Position numbers and translations under genes: made by a program
Assembly (NCBI GenBank): GCA_900104495.1
Contig: FMXS01000008.1
Location: forward strand, 148,564-212,563
Reading direction: 5' to 3'
DNA: 64,000 nucleotides
Origin: Ruminococcaceae bacterium FB2012
GTDB lineage: Bacteria; Bacillota; Clostridia; Oscillospirales; Ruminococcaceae
Notes under the pieces: model-generated
What the model was told of the DNA's origin: nothing
The model's database searches: none
The model's input: the letters and a program-made list of their open reading frames with translations, nothing else
Part shown: piece after piece, positions 26,579-35,349 of the stretch
Layout of the letters: every line of letters starts with the position of its first letter
Numbering within the stretch: the stretch's first letter is position 1

Positions 26579-26607
26579 AGTATATCACATTTGAGATACA
26601 AAGTCAA
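26579..26607 (-). promoter_or_regulatory. Promoter and likely auto-operator of the XRE regulator
   Basis: On the minus strand, TTGACT (26607-26602), 17 bp and TATACT (26584-26579). The -10 region overlaps the palindrome ATATAC-A-GTATAT. Confidence 0.72.
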
Positions 26608-26738
26608 GCCGCACGGCAGGATAAATATATCAGTCCGATATTTTTGTGCATATAAACGCGGATATGCGATGCAGCTCCAAAAACCGTTTACAACGCGAAA
26701 AATATGTGCTATATTATATATATAATAAAAATTCGGGC

Positions 26739-26770
26739 TATGCAGTATATAAAATATTTTATATACGCAT
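26739..26770. promoter_or_regulatory. Long perfect palindrome in the divergent intergenic region
   Basis: GTATATAAAAT joins ATTTTATATAC with no loop (26744-26765), extended by TATGC/GCATA with a one-base bulge. GTATATATAG and GCATA-AAAA-TATGC repeats follow up to 26803. This is a likely binding cluster for a dimeric regulator, with the XRE protein as first candidate. Confidence 0.6.
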
Positions 26771-26863
26771 AAAAAGAACAGTATATATAGCATAAAAATA
26801 TGCGTGCTTTTTTGTGCATACATACGAAATTCCGAAAAACAGCCCGAAAAACGAGGTCAACTG

Positions 26864-26893
26864 TTTACAAACCCAATAGCAATGTGCTATAAT
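26864..26893 (+). promoter_or_regulatory. Promoter of the double-AAA+ gene
   Basis: TTTACA (26864-26869), 18 bp and TATAAT (26888-26893), giving a leader of about 120 nt that contains a structured element. Confidence 0.75.
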
Positions 26894-26922
26894 TCAGACA
26901 CACTGAAAAAAGAAGCAGTCAA

Positions 26923-26988
26923 AGGCTCCCGTGCAAAGCGCAGTGCCGTGATGAAAGGGCGCGGCACCCATCGGAGCCTGCACATTCG
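26923..26988 (+). promoter_or_regulatory. Structured RNA leader element, copy 1
   Basis: The outer stem AGGCTCC (26923-26929) pairs with GGAGCCT (26973-26979). The inner stem GTGCCG (26943-26948) pairs with CGGCAC (26962-26967) around the 13 nt loop TGATGAAAGGGCG. ACATTCG follows. Copy 2 at 29893 keeps the loop and the trailing ACATTCG but has a different outer stem that still pairs, which is compensatory change. Each copy ends about 35 nt before a ribosome site and start codon. Confidence 0.65.
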
Positions 26989-27022
26989 TCAGCAGACTTC
27001 AGACTTTACGGAGGGAAAAAGA

Positions 27023-29869
27023 ATGAGATACTACGGTTTCATCATCAAAGCAAACAACGCACTGATCGCCAAGAATACCAAGATCAGACTCAGGGAATAT
27101 GATTTTGAAAGCAACATCGGCGCTCTGAACCTTTATATGTACAGGAATCTCAGGAACGGTCAGCTCTTTGTGGCTTACAGAGAGGAAGGCGACAGCCTTC
27201 TGGCCGAGTTTTCCTTCGACGAAAACAAGGATTCCTTCCCCTCCGCCTATAATTCGGTGCTGAAACTGCTTGATGATACCTTTCATATCAGAACGGTAAA
27301 GGAAGAACCGCTGGAAATAACCATGAATCAGTTCCTTGAAGGTATCGACGAGTGCCGTCGGCGCGGGTATTTCAGCAGCGGAACATCCAGGCTCATAGAT
27401 ACCGCGAATATCTGGTTTTACTATGACAAGAACGCAAATGACGGAATTATCTGCGGCGGGCTGGATTTCAAAGAGATCATAATCAGAGACAGGAAAGCGG
27501 CAGATCCGGGTATGTTTCATCCCTCGTTTCTCAGCGAGCTGAAAACGATCTCCGAACACAAGCTTGACGGAGATCTCCCGGGAAGTATGGTGCATTATAT
27601 CCTTTCCGCCGGAAGCATAAGTGCCGCCGCAGATCTGGCCGAACGCCTTTCGCAGAAGCTTTTTGAGGCAGGAAGGATCGAAAGCAGAAGAGTGGGGATC
27701 GTTTCCGGCATCAAACCCGATCTTTTCAACCGCAGGAACCACCTTGAAGATATTATTGAGAACAACCGCGGAGGCGTCCTGCTGGTGGACCTTTCCGAGA
27801 CCTTCGGTCATGCTCCCTCGGAGTATACAATGGCCGCCGACTATCTTGCGGGCATTTTCAAGACCTACCGCAGCAGGTGCCTGTTTATCTTCATGTATAA
27901 TATGGACAAGCCCGGCTTTTCATACTTTCTTATGCCCACCGTCCGGAAATATGCGCTGACTGTTCCTTTAAAGGAGGGTACGGGAAACAGGAAAAGCGCG
28001 GTGAAATATCTGAGATCGCTGATCTCGGGATCGGAGTATTCAAAGTATTCGGGTCAGGCGGCAGAGTTCCTCAGACAGTATAAAGGCGATAAGTTTACCC
28101 AGACCGAGATACTTGAGGCTTTTGAAGCTTTCGGACCCTGGTGCCTCAGCAAAAATGTATTTAATACATATCTTCGGGGTCCGTCGGAGGAGTTCCTGCT
28201 GGACCGGGACGAGAATGCAGGATCGGCCTGGGAAAAGCTTCAGAAGCTCATAGGGCTTGAGGAAGTAAAAAAACAGATAGACAAAATAATCACCGCGGAC
28301 ATAGTCGAAAAGAGAAGGAAAGAGTTCAGGGGCAAGGCGTACAGGGCGTCTGCTATGCACATGGTCTTTTCCGGCAGCCCCGGGACCGCAAAGACGACCG
28401 TGGCGAGACTGTTCGCAGGTATCGCAAAGGAAAAAGGGATACTCAAAAGCGGTGTGTTTGCAGAAAGGCGCGGAACAGATCTCAACTGCACCAATATCGA
28501 GGAAGCATTCACGGCAGCCAAGGGCGGAGTGCTGTTTGTTGACGAAGCCTATGCCATAGTTTCTCCGATGTCGGCAGCATTGCTCATTCAGGAAATGGAA
28601 AACCGCAGAGACGATGTGATAGTTATTTTTGCGGGCTATACCGACAGAATGAAAGGGTTTCTGGAACTGAACGAAGGCTTGAAGAGCCGGATACCGTATT
28701 ATGTTGATTTCCCGGACTATTCACCTGCCGAAATGACCGAGATATTCAAGCTCATGCTGGATGAACAGGGCTTTACCGCAACAGAAGAAGCCGTAAAGGA
28801 AGCGTACAGCATTTTTGAAAGGAAAAGGTTTGTTAAAGACCTCGGCAACGGAAGATATGTGCGCAATCTTGTGGAAAACGCCGTAAAGAATCAGGCGTTA
28901 AGGATCATGCCTGCCGACGGCGATGCCGATAAGATAAAGAAAAAAGACCTTTTCCTGCTGAAGGCAGAGGATATTTACGACTCCAACGATCAGTCTGTCA
29001 AGGCAAAAAATGAGGAAAAGACCATGAGCGCACTTGCTGAGCTTGACAGCCTTATCGGGCTTGACAAGGTAAAGGATGTCGTTCACAAGGCGATCAGGAA
29101 TTTCCGCTACAACAAGCTGTGTCTTGACAATGGCATCAAGCGGAACAATCCCACGATGCACATGGTATTCACAGGCAATCCCGGAACTGCAAAAACTACG
29201 GTGGCAAGGCTTATCGGAAGGATACTTGCCGAGGAAGGCATCCTTCCCACGGGTGAATTCATCGAAGCCGGGAAACCCGAAATAGTCAGTCCTATCGTGG
29301 GCGGTTCTCCCATTCTCGTGAAGGAATTATTCAGGAAGGCGAAGGGCGGAGTCCTGTTTATTGACGAGGCGTATTCTATCAACGGTGATCCTTTATGCGA
29401 TGATGCAATAACCGCTATCGTGCAGGAAATGGAAAACAACAGAGAGGATACAGTGGTTATCTTCGCGGGATACCCGGACCGGATGCAGGCTTTCCTCGAC
29501 CGCAATCCGGGTATGAGATCGAGGATCGCCTTCAATATCAGCTTTGATGATTATTCCGTGCAGGAGCTTATGGAGATAACAAATCTTCTGCTCGCAAAGA
29601 GTGAGATGACGATAAGCGATGCCGCACTTGAAAAGCTTCGCCGTATATATGAAAAGTCAGCGGGGACAAAGGACTTCGGCAACGGCAGATTCGTAAGGGA
29701 AATGCTGGAGCAGGCGGAAATGAACCTTTCGGACAGAGTCATGGATATGGACAGTAAATATATCACTCCCGAAGTGCTGGGAAGAATAGAGGAGTGCGAT
29801 ATTACAGACATCTCTGCCGAAGCAAAAGCGCCCGTAAGGCGTATCGGCTTTGCGGCAAGCTGTGCGTGA
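27023..29869 (+). CDS. Double CbbX/SpoVK-like AAA+ ATPase
   Basis: 948 residues from ATG 27023 (GGAGGG 7 nt upstream). Residues ~1-425 form an N-terminal region I do not recognise. Two AAA+ modules of the CbbX/SpoVK/EccA type follow. The first has Walker A GSPGTAKTTVARL near 451 and Walker B GVLFVDEAYA near 502; the second has GNPGTAKTTVARL near 718 and GVLFIDEAYS near 777. Both keep arginine-finger segments (LKSRIPYYVDF, MRSRIAFNISF). The pore-loop region of module 1 is unlike the second, so the modules may differ in role. Relatives remodel Rubisco or serve type VII secretion. The next gene encodes a small Cys-containing peptide with the same RNA leader. Confidence 0.85.
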   Translation: MRYYGFIIKANNALIAKNTKIRLREYDFESNIGALNLYMYRNLRNGQLFVAYREEGDSLLAEFSFDENKDSFPSAYNSVLKLLDDTFHIRTVKEEPLEITMNQFLEGIDECRRRGYFSSGTSRLIDTANIWFYYDKNANDGIICGGLDFKEIIIRDRKAADPGMFHPSFLSELKTISEHKLDGDLPGSMVHYILSAGSISAAADLAERLSQKLFEAGRIESRRVGIVSGIKPDLFNRRNHLEDIIENNRGGVLLVDLSETFGHAPSEYTMAADYLAGIFKTYRSRCLFIFMYNMDKPGFSYFLMPTVRKYALTVPLKEGTGNRKSAVKYLRSLISGSEYSKYSGQAAEFLRQYKGDKFTQTEILEAFEAFGPWCLSKNVFNTYLRGPSEEFLLDRDENAGSAWEKLQKLIGLEEVKKQIDKIITADIVEKRRKEFRGKAYRASAMHMVFSGSPGTAKTTVARLFAGIAKEKGILKSGVFAERRGTDLNCTNIEEAFTAAKGGVLFVDEAYAIVSPMSAALLIQEMENRRDDVIVIFAGYTDRMKGFLELNEGLKSRIPYYVDFPDYSPAEMTEIFKLMLDEQGFTATEEAVKEAYSIFERKRFVKDLGNGRYVRNLVENAVKNQALRIMPADGDADKIKKKDLFLLKAEDIYDSNDQSVKAKNEEKTMSALAELDSLIGLDKVKDVVHKAIRNFRYNKLCLDNGIKRNNPTMHMVFTGNPGTAKTTVARLIGRILAEEGILPTGEFIEAGKPEIVSPIVGGSPILVKELFRKAKGGVLFIDEAYSINGDPLCDDAITAIVQEMENNREDTVVIFAGYPDRMQAFLDRNPGMRSRIAFNISFDDYSVQELMEITNLLLAKSEMTISDAALEKLRRIYEKSAGTKDFGNGRFVREMLEQAEMNLSDRVMDMDSKYITPEVLGRIEECDITDISAEAKAPVRRIGFAASCA

Positions 29870-29892
29870 TATCTGCGGTCAGAACAGCAGCC

Positions 29893-29958
29893 CCGATGCA
29901 ATGCAGCGTGCCGTGATGAAAGGGAGCGGCACGGCATCGGCGTTTATATAAACATTCG
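29893..29958 (+). promoter_or_regulatory. Structured RNA leader element, copy 2
   Basis: The outer stem CCGATGC (29893-29899) pairs with GCATCGG (29934-29940). The inner stem CGTGCCG (29907-29913) pairs with CGGCACG (29927-29933) around TGATGAAAGGGAG. ACATTCG follows at 29952. Homologous to copy 1 at 26923, with covarying outer stem. Confidence 0.65.
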
Positions 29959-29991
29959 ATGACGGATTTGAGACTATAAGGAGGAATCGCT

Positions 29992-30153
29992 ATGGCATTC
30001 AATTTCATTACCAAAAAGGTTTTCGACAACTCCCCCCTTGTTGATGTGCCGGGCTGTGAGACCGACAGCGGTGAAACCGTGGATCTCAGCGCGGAATTCA
30101 TCACCGCCTGCTCCGTGCTGCTGCGCTACGGATGCACAAGCATAGAAGAATAA
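29992..30153 (+). CDS. 53-residue Cys-containing small protein
   Basis: ATG 29992 follows AAGGAGG by 7 nt. The peptide has a basic start (MAFNFITKKVFDN), an acidic middle (ETDSGETVDLSAEF) and three Cys (residues 22, 42 and 49) toward the C-terminus (RYGCTSIEE). It has no signal peptide or membrane helix. It resembles a RiPP-type precursor in size, but no maturase adjoins it. The shared RNA leader ties its expression to the AAA+ protein, of which it could be a substrate or partner. Family not recognised. Confidence 0.6.
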   Translation: MAFNFITKKVFDNSPLVDVPGCETDSGETVDLSAEFITACSVLLRYGCTSIEE

Positions 30154-30177
30154 TGTGGCGTAATACTTGTAATGCAC

Positions 30178-30231
30178 GGAGCTGTCGGGGGGAGACAGTA
30201 TCTACACAAAAGAGACTGCCTCGGCAGCTCC
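30178..30231 (+). terminator. Long hairpin after the small peptide gene
   Basis: GGAGCTG...CAGCTCC with an inner GACAGT/ACTG stem, followed by GATTTTAG. Probably ends the AAA+/peptide unit; the T-run is short. Confidence 0.55.
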
Positions 30232-30255
30232 GATTTTAGTTGAACAAAAACTTCA

Positions 30256-30284
30256 TTGACATATTTTCGGACGAATGATATAAT
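30256..30284 (+). promoter_or_regulatory. Consensus promoter of the BspA-like secreted protein
   Basis: TTGACA (30256-30261), 17 bp and TATAAT (30279-30284). A ~125 nt leader follows. Confidence 0.9.
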
Positions 30285-30414
30285 ATGTCTAAGGATCTCA
30301 GCGGTTTTTCTTCATGAACACAGGTCTTTCCGTTCGGCTTATATGTGCGGACAGCTGAGTTCTTTTCAAAAACGAGCCGCCTTCCGCGGCGATCAGGAAC
30401 AGGGAGTTGATAGA

Positions 30415-32979
30415 ATGAAGACCGTATACAAACACCTTACGGCATTGGTGCTGTTCTCTTTATTAATTATAATGAGTTCGGCCTTGACGTTTTCGGCGAG
30501 TGCCGCATCTCTCGGCAATCCCGATTCGATCAACGATCTGAATGCGTTTTCGAGGCATACCACATTTCTCGAAAAAGTCGATTCGGGGTATATGAGATTA
30601 GTTTTGCAGGAAGGTTCAAAGTTCGACATTGAGTATTATGACAACAGCTTCAACCTGAAAAGCAGGAAGAGCGTAAAAATGGAGCTTTCGGTCTGGGGCG
30701 GCTTCTACAATGCGCAGGACGCTTATTACGTTGTCGAGGGGGCTGCCAACCAAAACAATGTTGACGGCACAGAAGTTGTAAGAGTCATCAAGTATGACAG
30801 GAACTGGAATAAGATCAGCCACGCAAGCATAAAAGCAAAAGATGACTGGGAATACGAGATCGGATATCCGTTTGAAGCCGGATGCGTTGAATTTGCCGAG
30901 GCAAACAACAAGCTTTTCATCGCAACAAGCCGCCTGGGTTATACCGATCCTGCCGTGGGTATGGGTCACCAGGGAATGATGCTGATCGCGGTAGATAAAA
31001 AGACGATGTCCTCCGAGATCTTGTACGGTGATTTCTGGCACTCCTTTGCGCAGTATATTGAGGCCGACGGCAACACGCTGTTTGTTTATGAGCAGAGCGA
31101 GGGTTCGGGCTGCACTGCTCTGAAGACCTTCGATGCAGCAAGAACAGGCACCGATCATTTTAATGCTGCAACAGGCTATACTCCCGTTTTTCCTTATGGA
31201 GGGTCAAGGGAATCTGTCTGGGCGACTGCCTGCTATGCAAGCGTTGACGGCATGGAACTCTCCTCCAGGAATGTCATTGGCCTCGGTACCTCCATCGACC
31301 AGTCGAGTTATGATGATGTTTCCACGGACACCCCGCATAACATCTATCTGACGGTAACACCGAAGAATGATATCTCCTACGATGCCACAAAGGTGAAATG
31401 GCTGACCGATTACAAGAACGGCGGCAAATGCTTTACAAACGCAAAGCTGACCAAGATCAACGATGACCGCTTTCTGGTATCGTGGGCTGTTTATCAGGAA
31501 GGCAGCAATGTCAAGTGCGAATCGAACGATTCTCTTTCCGGAAACATCCTTCATTACATCCTTATTGACGGAAACGGCAATACCGTATCAAAGGAATATA
31601 CCGCAAAGGCAGCTGCATCAAACTGCGATCCCATAGCAGTCGGCAGCAAGGTCGTTTTTGAAGCCTCCTGCAGCAATATGGTGAATTTCTACACTATCGA
31701 CACCGAAACAGGAAAGCTCACCAAGAAATGCTACCGGATCGCGGGCAAAAATGCGACCTGGGACATAATCGACGGGCAGCTGGTTATCTCGGGAACAGGC
31801 GTCTGCTTTACCGACAACGAGGTACATTACGTATATCCGCTCTCGTCAACACAGTACGGCTACGGATACAATTCGGATGAAAATGTATGGCAGCCTATAA
31901 GGGACAGGGTCAGCTCGATACGGATAAAAAGCGGCATAACCGAGATCGGTGAATCACAGTTTGCCTACTTCAATGAAAAGGAAGTTATTATCGAGAACGG
32001 CGTTTCAAAAATCGGCAAAGAAGCCTTCTATTGCAACCGCGAACTCTCGGATATCACTATCCCCGCATCGGTCAAGAATATCGGTGATGACATAATCTGG
32101 ACAGGCTCGACCTGGGTAGGAGGCGGCGGACACGTTTATCGTGCGACCATCCACACTACCAAAGGCAGTTCCGCCAACAAATATGCAGCCAAGAACGGTA
32201 TCTGCTGCGTTTACGATCTCTCCTCCTGCAAGGTGTCCATTCCTTACAGCTCCTACACATACCGCGGACGCGGCATAAAGCCTACAGTTACCGTGGTTGA
32301 CAGCGACGGCAGCAAGCTGAAAAAGAACACGGATTACACTGTATCCTATTCAAACAATAAGGATGTAGGTACTGCTTTCATCACTGTCACAGGTGTAGGT
32401 GATTATAGCGGCACCCTGAAAAAGACCTTTACCGTCAAGCCTCTTGATCTTAATTCAAGCTATGCAAAGGTAACTGTCCCGTACAGCAGTTACACTTACT
32501 CCGGCAGTGCGGTCACTCCGAAGCTCACCGTTAAATTCAAGGACGGCGACGTTATCCCCGCCGATCAGTATACTCTCAGCTATTCCAATAACATCAGGGT
32601 AGGCGTGGCAATGATAACCGTTAAGGGCAAGTCCTCAAACGTCACCGGGACATACAAAAAGACATTCGTTGTCAAGCCGGCCAAAAACGAGATAACCTCC
32701 ATCAGTTCCACAAAGGGCGCATTCAAGATCAGCTGGAAGAAGGGCACGGCCGGCACAGTCGGATATCAGGTCCTGTATTCCAAGGACAAGAACTTCAAGA
32801 ATGATGTTCACAGCTACACCAGCACTGATCTCTCGGATCTTTCCGAGAACTTCTCGAAAGTACCGAACTCCGGAGAGACCTGGTACGTCAAGGTGCGCTC
32901 CTTCTACACCAAGGACGGCAATGCGGCATCCACCCGCTACGGAAATTACAGCAATGTAAGGAGCATAACGGTCAAGTGA
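30415..32979 (+). CDS. Secreted BspA-like protein with Ig-like and Fn3-like repeats
   Basis: 854 residues from ATG 30415 (AGGGAG 9 nt upstream). It has a classic signal peptide: basic MKTVYKH, a hydrophobic core and cleavage after SASA. The first ~480 residues are a beta-rich region of unknown family. A leucine-rich BspA-type segment follows at about 500-580 (IRIKSGITEIGESQFAY; IENGVSKIGKEAFYC). Two Ig-like repeats lie at about 603-755 (VSIPYSSYTYRGRGIKPTVT; VTVPYSSYTYSGSAVTPKLT), then an Fn3-like domain (FKISWKKGTAGTVGYQVLYS). There is no anchor motif, so it is probably released or held by protein contacts. Its role is likely adhesion or binding. Confidence 0.85.
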   Translation: MKTVYKHLTALVLFSLLIIMSSALTFSASAASLGNPDSINDLNAFSRHTTFLEKVDSGYMRLVLQEGSKFDIEYYDNSFNLKSRKSVKMELSVWGGFYNAQDAYYVVEGAANQNNVDGTEVVRVIKYDRNWNKISHASIKAKDDWEYEIGYPFEAGCVEFAEANNKLFIATSRLGYTDPAVGMGHQGMMLIAVDKKTMSSEILYGDFWHSFAQYIEADGNTLFVYEQSEGSGCTALKTFDAARTGTDHFNAATGYTPVFPYGGSRESVWATACYASVDGMELSSRNVIGLGTSIDQSSYDDVSTDTPHNIYLTVTPKNDISYDATKVKWLTDYKNGGKCFTNAKLTKINDDRFLVSWAVYQEGSNVKCESNDSLSGNILHYILIDGNGNTVSKEYTAKAAASNCDPIAVGSKVVFEASCSNMVNFYTIDTETGKLTKKCYRIAGKNATWDIIDGQLVISGTGVCFTDNEVHYVYPLSSTQYGYGYNSDENVWQPIRDRVSSIRIKSGITEIGESQFAYFNEKEVIIENGVSKIGKEAFYCNRELSDITIPASVKNIGDDIIWTGSTWVGGGGHVYRATIHTTKGSSANKYAAKNGICCVYDLSSCKVSIPYSSYTYRGRGIKPTVTVVDSDGSKLKKNTDYTVSYSNNKDVGTAFITVTGVGDYSGTLKKTFTVKPLDLNSSYAKVTVPYSSYTYSGSAVTPKLTVKFKDGDVIPADQYTLSYSNNIRVGVAMITVKGKSSNVTGTYKKTFVVKPAKNEITSISSTKGAFKISWKKGTAGTVGYQVLYSKDKNFKNDVHSYTSTDLSDLSENFSKVPNSGETWYVKVRSFYTKDGNAASTRYGNYSNVRSITVK

Positions 32980-33003
32980 GCGAAATGAAGCTTTGAAACA
33001 CAG

Positions 33004-33042
33004 AAAAAGGCAGTGCTTGTAAACCAAGCGGCTGCCTTTTTT
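33004..33042 (+). terminator. Rho-independent terminator
   Basis: AAAAAGGCAGTGCTTG pairs with CAAGCGGCTGCCTTTTTT around TAAAC, ending in six T. Closes the BspA-like gene. Confidence 0.9.
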
Positions 33043-33134
33043 GATGTGTTTTACAAGTCATAGCTGACGGGGTGTTTGGGTCACTATTTCTTATTAAAAT
33101 CCCGACCTGCACACAGCACCTGAAAGATACAATA

Positions 33135-33334
33135 TTAAGGCAACACCGCACAACCCGCGGCTTGCGCCTCTGCACGTCATCTGCTTGCATATTTTCCGTC
33201 ATAGCACACAAATTTTCCTTGCCGGGCGTCAGCCCGCCTGCGTCAAATTTATGCACTCTGACGAAAAATCTCAGCTCAACTTTATTGAGCTTGCGCGCGA
33301 TCTGACGCACAGGGGTTGTGCGGTATTGCCTTAA
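33135..33334. mobile_element. 200 bp MITE-like element with terminal inverted repeats
   Basis: The left end TTAAGGCAACACCGCACAAC (33135 on) and the right end GTTGTGCGGTATTGCCTTAA (to 33334) are inverted copies with one mismatch over 20+ bp. The interior has no gene and carries hairpins such as CGGGCGTCAGCCCG. Both ends start in TTAA, so the target may be TTAA or TA. It lies between the convergent BspA-like gene and the hydrogenase-GGDEF gene. Confidence 0.85.
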
Positions 33335-33550
33335 AGAAACTTCCCATAATATATATGTGAATGTGAAATGCAGAACCTCCGTCGGATTTCCCGACACTGG
33401 TTCTGTTTTCAATTATTCCGATTCAAGCTCATGGATTCGCTCTTGATACTTCTGAACTTGATTTGATTTTTCAGCTTGTCCTCCTTTTCGCGTTTGAATA
33501 CTGAATACAACAAGAGCACAGCAAAGCCCGCAGGATACCGCGGATTGCAG

Positions 33551-35320
33551 TCAGATCCTGCGATTGTTTCCGGTCATTCGGTAGTAGCTCTCCTTGTCCT
33601 CGTACATTTTCTTATCGGCGGCTTCTCGGAGGGTATCTATATCTCCGTCGAAATGCTCGGTGAAAGCCAGACCCATAGCCACGCTGACATTAACACTTGC
33701 AAGATATTCTTTTACAAGGCTGATATCGCTTTCGATCTCTGCTTTCCCGAAATCCTGCAATATCACAAGGAATTCATCTCCGCCCGTCCGGAATACGCAC
33801 TCCACGCCGAATTCGTTTGCAAGGGCGTGAGCCGTTTCGATGATGAGTCTGTCTCCCGCAGCGTGACCTTCGTTATCATTGGCCTGCTTCAGCCCGTTCA
33901 CATCTGCGATAATAAGCCCGACCTGTCCTCCGCGGGCAAACATCGTTTTGAGCTTTCTCTCATAGGCATTCCTGTTCATCACACCCGTAAGCGTGTCGCT
34001 GAACGACATCTTCGTAAGGAAAAGAGTCTCTTCCTTTTCACTGTACACGCAGTTGTGACGGGTATTGAAGCCGTTGTGTATGGCTATCATCATATCGCGG
34101 CAGGTATTGTAGCCGCAGGCCGAGCAGTTGATCTCTCTCGAATGCTCGGTCTCCTTGTGCATGGAAAGGAATATGGCCTCGGCCTCTTCGTTTGTTGGAT
34201 AGGATATCCTGCAAACTGCGCTCTTGTCCTCAAATCCGGTAAGATAATCATTTATATCAAGTGAGGCAAACTGCCTGTTAAGGTTTTCAAGACGCTCAGC
34301 ACAGGAAAGCTCCGGCGACCAGGGAGAATCCGCAGAAGAGCATTTGCTGTTTGCCCTTATGTCGCTTATCGCGGAAAAGCTCCTGTCCTCGCGGCCGTCG
34401 TCCTCTATTCTTGCCGTACCCTCAAGACAGCCCTCGCGGCAATTAAGGGCATCGTACAGCACGAAGGGCTGGTTATCCGTGGTCAGCTTCTTCCAGTTTT
34501 TGCGGAAGCGTTGGTAAAGATAGGTCTTTCCCGAGATAACACGCACGGGGGTATCGTCCCCCATAAACCACTTTATATTGTCTGCCAGACCGCCCGGTGC
34601 GGGATAGAAAGTGCCGAGACCCGCATCAAGTCCCTCGAACCTCTCCTCATTGCCGAGCCCGTATCTGTTCACATACTCTATCAGCTTCGGAAAGGTGATA
34701 TTATACTGAACAAGCTCAGGGTATTTATCCATCTCTGCGCGCTTGGCGATGCAAGGTCCCACGAATGCGAATTTATCGGTGATCCCCAGCTCCTGGCGGA
34801 AATACTGCGCCGCGCACATCATAGGGCTTTTTACGGGCATGAGCTTTTGAAGCAGCTTTGGCATCCAGTGCTCGACGAACGAAACTACCACAGGGCAGGT
34901 AGTGGATATCCTTCCCGTATAGCCCTTTTCGTTTATCAGCTTAAGATATGCCCAGGTGCAGATGTCGGCTCCGAGCGATACAGGAAGCATCCTTCTGACA
35001 CCGAGAGCCTTCAATGCTCCCAGTACCTTTTTGTATTCCTTGGGATACCTTGCTTCAAAGGCAGGAGCGATAAGCAGGGATATTGCCTCGCCTTTTGAGA
35101 GGTCGGCAAAAAACTGCTCCGTATCATCGTGATAGTTCCTTGCACCGTGAGTGCAGACATCAATGCAGGCACCGCAGCCGATACAGCGTTCGGGATTTAT
35201 GAAGATAGAGCTGTGATCCGGGCGGTTGTATGAAACGCTGGCACCGAAGGAGCAGCAGATGCGGACGCATTTGTTGCAGCCGATACAGTTTTCATTTGTA
35301 AAGATCAGTCCGGTATTCAT
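33551..35320 (-). CDS. [FeFe]-hydrogenase-like sensor fused to GGDEF diguanylate cyclase
   Basis: 589 residues. Two ferredoxin 4Fe-4S motifs open the chain (CIGCNKCVRICC at 12-23; CIGCGACIDVC at 46-56). A hydrogenase large-subunit-like domain (about 75-310) follows, with H-cluster loops TTCPVVVSFVEHWMP, FVGPCIAKRAEM and NCREGCLEG. All four cluster-ligand cysteines appear kept, but the proton-relay Cys before the first ligand is Thr. Next comes a further cluster motif, CSACGYNTCRDMM, and a GGDEF domain (residues ~430-589) with intact RTGGDEFLV. It is likely a hydrogen or redox sensor that makes c-di-GMP. It is the third gene of an operon with a GAF-ABC ATPase and an FtsX permease. Confidence 0.88.
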   Translation of the reverse strand: MNTGLIFTNENCIGCNKCVRICCSFGASVSYNRPDHSSIFINPERCIGCGACIDVCTHGARNYHDDTEQFFADLSKGEAISLLIAPAFEARYPKEYKKVLGALKALGVRRMLPVSLGADICTWAYLKLINEKGYTGRISTTCPVVVSFVEHWMPKLLQKLMPVKSPMMCAAQYFRQELGITDKFAFVGPCIAKRAEMDKYPELVQYNITFPKLIEYVNRYGLGNEERFEGLDAGLGTFYPAPGGLADNIKWFMGDDTPVRVISGKTYLYQRFRKNWKKLTTDNQPFVLYDALNCREGCLEGTARIEDDGREDRSFSAISDIRANSKCSSADSPWSPELSCAERLENLNRQFASLDINDYLTGFEDKSAVCRISYPTNEEAEAIFLSMHKETEHSREINCSACGYNTCRDMMIAIHNGFNTRHNCVYSEKEETLFLTKMSFSDTLTGVMNRNAYERKLKTMFARGGQVGLIIADVNGLKQANDNEGHAAGDRLIIETAHALANEFGVECVFRTGGDEFLVILQDFGKAEIESDISLVKEYLASVNVSVAMGLAFTEHFDGDIDTLREAADKKMYEDKESYYRMTGNNRRI

Positions 35321-35349
35321 TCAGAACCTTTCCTTTCTTTATGCGGCAT

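Noticed and set aside
26923..26988. c-di-GMP riboswitch (GEMM-I) for the AAA+ leader
   Set aside because: The fold is a single long hairpin with a 13 nt loop; the paired helices and conserved bases of the GEMM classes are not present.
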